Assembly: GCA_947462515.1 (NCBI GenBank)
Contig: CANHPJ010000018.1
Coordinates: 1-13,549 of the forward strand
Origin: Bacteroidota bacterium
GTDB lineage: Bacteria; Bacteroidota; Bacteroidia; JACCXN01
DNA length: 13,549 nucleotides
Reading direction: 5' to 3'
The position numbers were made by a program, and so were the translations under genes. The notes beneath the pieces are model-generated. The model did not search any database and was not told the origin of the DNA. It was given only the letters and a program-made list of their open reading frames with translations. Shown one piece after another: positions 8,108 to 13,549 of this stretch (the first letter of the stretch is position 1; every line of letters begins with the position of its first letter).

Positions 8108-9163
8108 TTAATCTCTTTCTTTAAGCCAAGATGTTACCAGAGGTGAAAGCTCTTTTTGGGATCTTCCTCCAACAAATACACCAATATGTCCACCTTCGAA
8201 CTTATAAATTGTTTTATCCTTAGATCCAACATAGTCATTTAAAGGAATTGTGGCGCTTGGTGGAACAAGATGATCCTCCGTAGCATATATATTTAATAAA
8301 GGCATAGTAATATCTTTCAAATTCACTTTCTTATCCCCAACAATTAACTCCCCCTTTATCAATTTATTTCCTTGATAAAGGTCTTCCATAAATTGTAAAA
8401 AACAATCGCCTGCCTGGTCTGGACTATCGGAAATCCATTTCTCCATGCGTAAAAAGTTCAGCAGTTTTGTTTTATCTTCCAAGGAATTAAAGAGTCCAGA
8501 ATTTTTTTGAAATTTCATCATTGGTTTTAACATTTCAAAACCATCATTCAAAAAACTTCCGGGAATTAAACCATCAAAACCATCAACAAGTTTTTTAAAG
8601 TCCATATCCCTACTCCATTTAAAAAGTAAGCCATCGTTAACAGAAAAATCAACAGGGGTAACATGCGGAACTAAATTTTTCACCTTTTCGGGGTGAAGTG
8701 CCGAATAAATTAAGCTGAAAGTTCCTCCCTGACAAATACTTAAAATATTTATTTTATCAACACTATTTTCTTTTCTAATATAATCAACACAGTTATTAAT
8801 ATATCCATTGATGTAGTCATCCATAGATAAGTATTTATCAATTTTTGTCGGATATCCCCAATCGATAAGGTAAACATCTAATCCTGCCTCGATAAGCTTT
8901 TTAATATAACTCCTATCAGGCTGTAGATCAAGCATCTGATAAGTATTTACTAAAGCATAAACAATTAAAACAGGAGTTTTATAGGTTGGTTTTGAATCTC
9001 TGTTATAGCGATATAATTTTAATTTATCTTCTTTGTAAACTAAACTTTTAGGAGTAGAAGCGATTTCTACTTCTTTAATATCATTTAATATTTCATAGCC
9101 TTTTAAAAGTTTGGAAGTATTATTTGATAATTCTTGTAAAATGTTAACTTGATTAAGATTCAT
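8108..9163 (-). CDS. phaC: Class III polyhydroxyalkanoate synthase, catalytic subunit PhaC
   Basis: Polymerises (R)-3-hydroxyacyl-CoA (typically 3-hydroxybutyryl-CoA) into PHA at the granule surface. The 351-residue length fits class III/IV synthases (about 355) rather than the class I/II enzymes of about 560. The triad is C144 in SICQGG (142-147), D297 in ATEDH (294-298) and H326 in EGGHIG (323-328). These are each offset by 5 from C149/D302/H331 of Allochromatium vinosum PhaC as I recall it. YLIDWGYP (98-105) and PHVTPVDF (166-173) are further family motifs. One oddity is that the first Gly of the lipase-like box G-x-C-x-G-G is Ser142. Class III enzymes need a PhaE partner, and a PhaE-like gene lies directly upstream on the same strand. 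The 74-bp gap holds a terminator hairpin and no clear promoter, so phaC probably depends on read-through from phaE. Confidence 0.95.
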   Translation of the reverse strand: MNLNQVNILQELSNNTSKLLKGYEILNDIKEVEIASTPKSLVYKEDKLKLYRYNRDSKPTYKTPVLIVYALVNTYQMLDLQPDRSYIKKLIEAGLDVYLIDWGYPTKIDKYLSMDDYINGYINNCVDYIRKENSVDKINILSICQGGTFSLIYSALHPEKVKNLVPHVTPVDFSVNDGLLFKWSRDMDFKKLVDGFDGLIPGSFLNDGFEMLKPMMKFQKNSGLFNSLEDKTKLLNFLRMEKWISDSPDQAGDCFLQFMEDLYQGNKLIKGELIVGDKKVNLKDITMPLLNIYATEDHLVPPSATIPLNDYVGSKDKTIYKFEGGHIGVFVGGRSQKELSPLVTSWLKERD

Positions 9164-9188
9164 AAATAATATTTTAAGAATTAAACAA

Positions 9189-9221
9189 AAAAAAAGGGAA
9201 ACAAAATATTTCCCTTTTTTT
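9189..9221 (-). terminator. Intrinsic terminator/attenuator between phaE and phaC
   Basis: A 13-bp stem (9189-9201 with 9209-9221) with a 7-nt loop: an A-run plus GGGAAA on one arm, TTTCCC plus a T-run on the other. On the minus strand the T-rich arm is followed by more T. It lies 16 bp after the phaE stop and 25 bp before the phaC ATG. It should end most phaE transcripts and let a fraction continue into phaC. The symmetrical A and T runs also make it a possible terminator on the plus strand. Confidence 0.8.
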
Positions 9222-9237
9222 CAACTTTTTTTTAAAA

Positions 9238-10596
9238 CTATACAGTAACTTTTTTAGAAGTAGGTTTGTTAGTAGGAGTTGGATATGTTTCTACGTTGTT
9301 AAACTTAGATTCTAAATTTTTGATGGTTTTTTTTAAATCATGAATAGTTTTGTACAAATCATTAATTTCAGATTTTACAACGATAGGAAAATGTTCCATT
9401 CTGTTTTCAAACTGAGATTCTAAATTTTTCTTAATTTCCATAGAAAGATTAGTCAATTCAGCTTTCAATTTACAAAATTCATCTGTTGTAAATAATTCAG
9501 TATACATTTTCTCGTTTAAAGAAACCCACTCATTAAAGAATGGTTGAAAAGATGTAGTGTAAGTTGTATCTGTAGGATTTGCAGTTACAAGTTTAATTGA
9601 CTCTTGAGCAACTTTTTGACCAGTTGTATAAAGTAAATGTTGCATTTGAGCAAGCTTAACACTATAAATAGAAGCTTTATCTAAAGAATTGATAGTAAGT
9701 TCTAAATTTTCTTTTTCTTTATTATTTGTAACTAATTTCATCATCGGAGCAAAAAACTCAGAATAAGAATTATTTACATTTTTAAACGATTCTGTGTATT
9801 TAACAAGATCTCCAGAGAAAATATGTGGAAATTTTTCAGAAAAAACATTCCAATAATTTTGAAAATCTTTGTTAGTACTTTGTTGTGAAGTGATATAGTC
9901 GTGTATCATTTTCACATTGTTTTGAAGAAGTGTATTTAAGTTATTTGTTGGAAAGAAATTATTAAATAACTCTTCAGTGATTGTTTTGTACTGAGTTGGA
10001 TCATACATCGACCATAACTTGTCAGCAGAATAATTATTCGTTTTGAAAGCGTTAAAGAATGGAGTATAAAAATCTTGTAATTTCAAATACAATGAATTTG
10101 TATTAAATGCATTTTGAAAAAGTTCTTTGTTGTATCCTGAAGGCATTGTTTTATTCAAAGATTCAAAAGTTGAATTCAATGTTTTAGTCCAAGATTCAAA
10201 AAGTGTATTCCAATTTGTGTTCATGGTCATGAAATTCTCATTTTTCTCAGCAGTTGATTTACCGTAATTGTAAACAGTGTTGTACATATCTAGGTTAAAA
10301 TCAGTTGCTTTTTTTATAGCTTCAATCTGAGTATTAAAAATGTTTTTGTAATAATCTTCAGTTTTCTCTGAAGTCGTTTCAAAAGGAGTTTTAGATTGAG
10401 GGTTTGGTTCAGTTGTAATATTTTTAAATAAAGACATTTGAGTCTCCCACCAATCTTTGTAAATTTCTGTTGATTGTTCAAGAGCTTTTCCAGTTTTGAA
10501 AGCTTCTTGGAATTTATTAGCAGTTTCAACGAATGTATTCATTGCTTTTGTTTGTGATTCAACTACAGTTTCTAAGATTTGTTTTGTGTTGTTCAT
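9238..10596 (-). CDS. phaE: PhaE-like class III PHA synthase subunit / granule protein
   Basis: A 452-residue, largely helical hydrophilic protein, rich in Asn, Thr, Lys, Phe and aromatic residues, with a single Cys (C375) and no signal peptide or membrane helix. The C-terminal part carries the PhaE hallmark: a short Pro-containing stretch, then a coiled coil with repeated Leu and Ile (EINDLYKTIHDLKKTIKNLE, 410-429). It ends in a Lys/Thr/Pro-rich tail. The central region (about 80-150, with repeated TxxFESWTKTLNSTFE-like patterns) resembles phasin or PhaE helices. It is about 95 residues longer than A. vinosum PhaE (357). As a partner it would dimerise with and activate PhaC and coat granules. 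It has its own good promoter and a terminator right after it, suggesting more PhaE than PhaC. A dedicated phasin is the alternative; the position next to a class III phaC favours PhaE. Confidence 0.8.
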   Translation of the reverse strand: MNNTKQILETVVESQTKAMNTFVETANKFQEAFKTGKALEQSTEIYKDWWETQMSLFKNITTEPNPQSKTPFETTSEKTEDYYKNIFNTQIEAIKKATDFNLDMYNTVYNYGKSTAEKNENFMTMNTNWNTLFESWTKTLNSTFESLNKTMPSGYNKELFQNAFNTNSLYLKLQDFYTPFFNAFKTNNYSADKLWSMYDPTQYKTITEELFNNFFPTNNLNTLLQNNVKMIHDYITSQQSTNKDFQNYWNVFSEKFPHIFSGDLVKYTESFKNVNNSYSEFFAPMMKLVTNNKEKENLELTINSLDKASIYSVKLAQMQHLLYTTGQKVAQESIKLVTANPTDTTYTTSFQPFFNEWVSLNEKMYTELFTTDEFCKLKAELTNLSMEIKKNLESQFENRMEHFPIVVKSEINDLYKTIHDLKKTIKNLESKFNNVETYPTPTNKPTSKKVTV

Positions 10597-10618
10597 AGTT
10601 TTTTTGGGTTTAGAGGTG

Positions 10619-10647
10619 CAAATTTAGTGATTTATTTTTAATTACAA
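10619..10647 (-). promoter_or_regulatory. Bacteroidota-type promoter of phaE
   Basis: On the minus strand TTG (10645-10647) is followed after 18 bp by TAAATTTG (10619-10626). This is a full match to the Bacteroidota housekeeping pattern TTG-N(17-23)-TAnnTTTG. Transcription would start near 10613 and leave an A-rich leader of under 20 nt with no Shine-Dalgarno sequence, normal for this phylum. A second exact -7 match (TAATTTTG, 10645-10652) overlaps the -33 element but has no TTG at the right distance. Confidence 0.65.
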
Positions 10648-10800
10648 AATTAATTTGATTTTTTTAACTGAAATTAATTAGTTTAATCAATTGAAAATTA
10701 ACAATTTATTGTATGCTAATTCTTAAGAATTTATTAAAAAAAGTTTAAATAAATAATGACAAATGGTTTTGTATTGTTAAACGCCATCAATCAAACAAAG

Positions 10801-11550
10801 TTACATATACAAGCCACCGTTAATATTTAAACACTGACCTGTAATATATGCTGATTCAATTAGATAACGAACTCCTTTTGCTATTTCAGAGCTTGCTCCT
10901 AGTCTATTTACAGGTATTTTAGAGATAATATTATCAAGTACTTCTCTAGGCATAGCAGCCACCATTTCTGTTTCTATAAATCCAGGGCAGATAGAATTTA
11001 CAGTGACACCATACTTGGCAGTTTCAAGTGCAAGTGATTTACTGAAACCTATTAGACCTGCCTTAGCCGCAGCATAGTTGGTTTGTCCAAAACCACCTGA
11101 CTGGGCTATTACGGAGCTGATATTGATAATTCTGCCATATTTATTTTCAATCATATTTGGCAAGGCTATCTGTACAGTGTTATAGGCACTTGTTAAATTT
11201 GTATTTATAACTTCATTCCATTCTGTGAGATTCATTTTTCTAAATGATTTATCACGAGTAATTCCTGCATTATTAATTAAAACAGAAACATTTCCAAATT
11301 CATTATTAATAGTTTCAAATAATCTCTGACACTCATCGGCATGAGCGATATTGGCTTGAACGGCCATAGCATTGCCACCATTTGACTTAATTTTGTTAAC
11401 AATATTATCAGCGTGTTCTTTGCTATGGTTGTAATTTACTATAATATTGTGCTCTTTGGTTCCAAGTTCGAGAGAGATGGCAGCCCCTATACCTCTTGAA
11501 CCTCCAGTTACCAATACTGTTTTTAGATTTTTTGAATTTTCCATAGCCAT
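10801..11550 (-). CDS. phaB: Acetoacetyl-CoA reductase PhaB (SDR family)
   Basis: Reduces acetoacetyl-CoA to (R)-3-hydroxybutyryl-CoA, the monomer for PhaC. It is a classical 249-residue SDR. The cofactor loop is TGGSRGIG (15-22) and NNAG lies at 93-96. N118, S146, Y159 and K163 form the catalytic tetrad. PhaB-specific stretches include NAGITRDKSFRKM (94-106), SGGFGQTNY (151-159), PGFIETEMVAAMP (189-201) and the end NINGGLYM. Arg19 and the lack of an acidic residue at the end of beta 2 (VNYNHS) suggest NADPH. FabG is the main alternative, but these stretches and the phaE-phaC neighbourhood favour PhaB. The start is ATG 11550; a second ATG two codons later is equally possible. It diverges from phaJ across 131 bp, and a 204-bp gap to phaE holds a separate promoter. 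Confidence 0.9.
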   Translation of the reverse strand: MAMENSKNLKTVLVTGGSRGIGAAISLELGTKEHNIIVNYNHSKEHADNIVNKIKSNGGNAMAVQANIAHADECQRLFETINNEFGNVSVLINNAGITRDKSFRKMNLTEWNEVINTNLTSAYNTVQIALPNMIENKYGRIINISSVIAQSGGFGQTNYAAAKAGLIGFSKSLALETAKYGVTVNSICPGFIETEMVAAMPREVLDNIISKIPVNRLGASSEIAKGVRYLIESAYITGQCLNINGGLYM

Positions 11551-11601
11551 TTAGATTTAAAGGTTTAATTAATGGAAATTTTAGAATTTTTATAAAGTTA
11601 G

Positions 11602-11634
11602 CAAATAAATATTACATTATTTTTATTTTTCCAA
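11602..11634 (-). promoter_or_regulatory. Weak candidate promoter of phaB
   Basis: Minus strand TTG (11632-11634), 22 bp, then TTTATTTG (11602-11609). The second element differs from TAnnTTTG at one base, and the spacing is at the long end of the usual range. It lies in the 131-bp divergent gap shared with phaJ. No convincing plus-strand promoter for phaJ was found there; TAAATTTA near 11637-11644 is only a near match. Confidence 0.25.
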
Positions 11635-11681
11635 ACTAAATTTAAGTGCAAAAAATCAACTCTATTTAATAATTAGAACTC

Positions 11682-12086
11682 ATGTTAGAACAAGGACAGG
11701 TATACACCGTAAAATTTTCATTTAATCAAGAAAACGTAATAGCTTTTGCAGAGGTAACAGGAGATAAGAATCCTGTTCATCTGGATGAAACGTATGCAGC
11801 AACAACAATATTTAAAAAGCCTATTGTACATGGAATGCTGGGAGCATCGCTTTTTTCAAAAGTTTTTGGAACAATGTTTCCGGGTGAAGGCACTATTTAT
11901 CTGAATCAAACTTTAAACTTTCTTAAACCAATGTATGTTAATGAAAACTATGAAGCTGTTTTTGAAGTTAAAGAATTAATTCTGGAAAAAAACCGTGCAA
12001 TTATTTCGACATCAATTAAAAATCAAGAAGGAAAATCTTTGATCAGTGGAGAGGCACTTTTAATGAATACTGAAAAAATAAAATAA
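11682..12086 (+). CDS. phaJ: (R)-specific enoyl-CoA hydratase PhaJ (MaoC family)
   Basis: Hydrates trans-2-enoyl-CoA from fatty-acid oxidation to (R)-3-hydroxyacyl-CoA, feeding PHA synthase. It is a hot-dog fold protein of 134 residues, the same length as Aeromonas caviae PhaJ as I recall it. The hydratase-2 motif is intact: FAEVTGDKNPVHLDETYAA (22-40) with catalytic D28 and H33 (D31/H36 in A. caviae), followed by PIVHGMLGASLFS (47-59). MaoC-like proteins serve other pathways too, but the divergent position next to phaB and near phaC supports a PHA role. Its TAA stop shares one base with the ATG of the next gene, so the pair is translationally coupled. Confidence 0.9.
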   Translation: MLEQGQVYTVKFSFNQENVIAFAEVTGDKNPVHLDETYAATTIFKKPIVHGMLGASLFSKVFGTMFPGEGTIYLNQTLNFLKPMYVNENYEAVFEVKELILEKNRAIISTSIKNQEGKSLISGEALLMNTEKIK

Positions 12087-12877
12087 TGCATTGTTATACT
12101 GCTGATCACAAAAAAATATTTTTCGAAGTCCTTGGAAATGAAAAAGCTGATAAAACCATTCTGTTTTTGAATGGATTATCTCAAACTACTCAATCCTGGG
12201 GTCTGATGACACCTTTTTTCAAGGATGACTTCAGAATTATCCTAATTGACTTTATATTTCAAGGAAATTCCGATAAGGAATGTGAGAAAAGGGATTTTGA
12301 CATGCATGCATCTGATGTACTTGCTGTGCTGAACACAATAGGTCAGGAAAAAATAATACTTGTTGGTTTATCCTACGGAAGTATAGTTGGACAGCATTTT
12401 GCGGTTAATTATCCGGAAAGATTGGATAAAATGGTTTTGTTATCAACCTTTGCTAATAAAACCCCATATTATGAAGCCATTGAACTTTCTTGGAAACGTG
12501 CTTTAGATTTAGGCGGATATTCATTGATGTTGGATGTGATGCTGCCTTTTGTTTTAAGCGATTCGTATTTTCAAAATCCAATCATACCAATTGATCTGTT
12601 AAAATCTGCCAGAAAAGATTTGGTTGAAGCTACCTCTCTGAAAAAATTAATGGAAGCCACGGCCGAAAGGAAAGACTTCCTGAAAGATTTAAATAAAATT
12701 ATAAGCCCTACACTTGTAATACATGGAAGGCAAGATTCATTGTTTCCAGTGTATTTAGGAAAGGCAGTTTCTGATAATATTTCGAAAAGCAATTTAATAA
12801 TTATTGAAGAAGCAGGCCATACATTAAATTTGGAGAGTGTAGCACTCGTTTCGAGACATATAATTGATTTTATTTAA
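12086..12877 (+). CDS. Alpha/beta hydrolase, candidate intracellular PHA depolymerase or oligomer hydrolase
   Basis: A 263-residue alpha/beta hydrolase with FLNGLSQTTQSW (27-38) as the oxyanion region. The nucleophile elbow is GLSYGS (94-99) with S96, and the other triad members are probably D217 in HGRQDS and H245 in EAGHT. The sequence type is that of 3-oxoadipate enol-lactonase-like esterases and medium-chain PHA depolymerases, which share this fold. No signal peptide is visible, so the protein should be intracellular. Its ATG overlaps the phaJ stop (TAATG), and (R)-3-hydroxybutyrate dehydrogenase follows 76 bp later on the same strand. From that context I infer polymer or oligomer hydrolysis (PhaZ-like) or a 3-hydroxyacyl-CoA thioesterase role. 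The sequence alone shows only an active serine hydrolase. Confidence 0.85.
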   Translation: MHCYTADHKKIFFEVLGNEKADKTILFLNGLSQTTQSWGLMTPFFKDDFRIILIDFIFQGNSDKECEKRDFDMHASDVLAVLNTIGQEKIILVGLSYGSIVGQHFAVNYPERLDKMVLLSTFANKTPYYEAIELSWKRALDLGGYSLMLDVMLPFVLSDSYFQNPIIPIDLLKSARKDLVEATSLKKLMEATAERKDFLKDLNKIISPTLVIHGRQDSLFPVYLGKAVSDNISKSNLIIIEEAGHTLNLESVALVSRHIIDFI

Positions 12878-12953
12878 TCAATTTCACATATTTTTAATAC
12901 TACCAAATTAAAGGTAGATTCCCCAAAAGGACACTTAATTTAATTTATTAATT

Positions 12954-13549
12954 ATGAAGACTGTATTAATAACTGGAAGTACCAGTGGAATAGGTTTAGG
13001 AATTGCAATAGAATTTGCCAAAGCAGGCTATAACATTGCATTCAATGGTTTGGAAGAAAACGGCGGAATTATTGCTGAAAATATTGCTTCTGAATATAAA
13101 ATAAAAACCAAATTCTATGGAGCAAACATGCGAGATCCAGAGCAAATAATAAATATGATTTCAAACGCTGAATCAGATTTTGGTAAAATAGACGTTTTAG
13201 TTAATAATGCAGGGATACAGTTCGTATCTCCAATAGACGAATTTCCTTTGGAAAAATGGAATGCTATCATAGAAGTTAACTTGAATTCTGTTTTTCATAC
13301 CTCTAAAGCCGTATGGAGCGGAATGAAAAAAAGAGGATTTGGAAGAATTATAAACATAGCCTCTGCGCATGGTTTAGTGGCATCAGAATACAAATCTGCC
13401 TACGTTTCTGCCAAACATGGAGTTGTTGGTTTAACAAAAGTATTGGGATTAGAAGGCGCCAACTTTGGGATTACAGCAAACGCAATATGTCCGGGTTATG
13501 TCAAAACACCACTGGTGGAAAAACAAATTGCAGAACAATCAAAAGCACA
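12954..13549 (+). CDS. bdhA: (R)-3-hydroxybutyrate dehydrogenase (cut by right edge)
   Basis: The first 198 codons of an SDR enzyme that oxidises (R)-3-hydroxybutyrate to acetoacetate with NAD+, the step after PHB hydrolysis. The cofactor loop is TGSTSGIG (7-14), NNAGIQ lies at 84-89, and S137, Y150 and K154 are catalytic. Q89, H139, K147 and Q191 are offset by 5 from the substrate-binding Gln94, His144, Lys152 and Gln196 of Pseudomonas 3-hydroxybutyrate dehydrogenase as I recall them. This set separates it from PhaB/FabG. ASAHGLVAS (136-144) and PGYVKTPLVEKQI (180-192) are also typical. The missing C-terminus should be about 60 residues. It begins with ATG in an A/T-rich leader and lies on the same strand as phaJ and the hydrolase. 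Confidence 0.9.
   Translation, partial: MKTVLITGSTSGIGLGIAIEFAKAGYNIAFNGLEENGGIIAENIASEYKIKTKFYGANMRDPEQIINMISNAESDFGKIDVLVNNAGIQFVSPIDEFPLEKWNAIIEVNLNSVFHTSKAVWSGMKKRGFGRIINIASAHGLVASEYKSAYVSAKHGVVGLTKVLGLEGANFGITANAICPGYVKTPLVEKQIAEQSKA

Noticed and set aside
10314..10529. 71-codon alternative frame inside phaE on the same strand.
   Set aside because: Its composition (mostly Leu, Lys, Asn) reflects a shifted reading of the phaE codons; no start context or family resemblance.
10718..10731. Perfect 14-bp palindrome AATTCTTAAGAATT upstream of phaE, considered as a regulator operator.
   Set aside because: At this AT content a rough estimate gives about two perfect 14-bp palindromes per window by chance. 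It lies about 70 bp upstream of the phaE -33 element and has no second copy by another pha gene.

Overview
The window looks like chromosomal DNA of a Bacteroidota bacterium, probably a flavobacterium. It is strongly AT-rich, its genes lack Shine-Dalgarno sequences and have A-rich leaders, and at least one promoter fits the Bacteroidota pattern TTG-N(17-23)-TAnnTTTG. The permease and glycosyltransferase proteins also have a Bacteroidota flavour. I find thirteen protein genes (two cut by the window edges) and no RNA gene, mobile element or CRISPR array. The longest gene-free gap is 204 bp (10597-10800), and it holds the phaE promoter.

Left part (1-3040, minus strand): a likely operon reads lptF/G-type permease, then a GT4 glycosyltransferase, then a GT2 glycosyltransferase cut by the left edge. 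This looks like envelope glycan or lipopolysaccharide work. Diverging from it (3224-5467, plus) are a soluble sensor-less histidine kinase with a degenerate phosphoacceptor box and a MacB/FtsX-type ABC permease with no ATPase partner in view. A serine alpha/beta hydrolase follows (5565-6410). It converges, with a 7-bp gap, on a stand-alone adenylation-domain ligase (6418-7965, minus) that has no carrier protein beside it.

Right part (8108-13549): a polyhydroxyalkanoate (PHA) locus in two divergent arms. The minus arm reads phaB (acetoacetyl-CoA reductase), phaE-like subunit, phaC (class III synthase). A strong hairpin terminator lies between phaE and phaC, and a second one follows phaC. The plus arm reads phaJ ((R)-enoyl-CoA hydratase), an alpha/beta hydrolase whose start codon overlaps the phaJ stop, and (R)-3-hydroxybutyrate dehydrogenase, cut by the right edge.

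Together the minus arm would make (R)-3-hydroxyacyl-CoA and polymerise it. The plus arm would supply monomers from fatty-acid oxidation (phaJ) and recover 3-hydroxybutyrate (dehydrogenase). The hydrolase between those two is a candidate depolymerase or oligomer hydrolase. No phaA thiolase or phaR/phaQ-type regulator is visible. The PHA locus is the most interesting content of the window.
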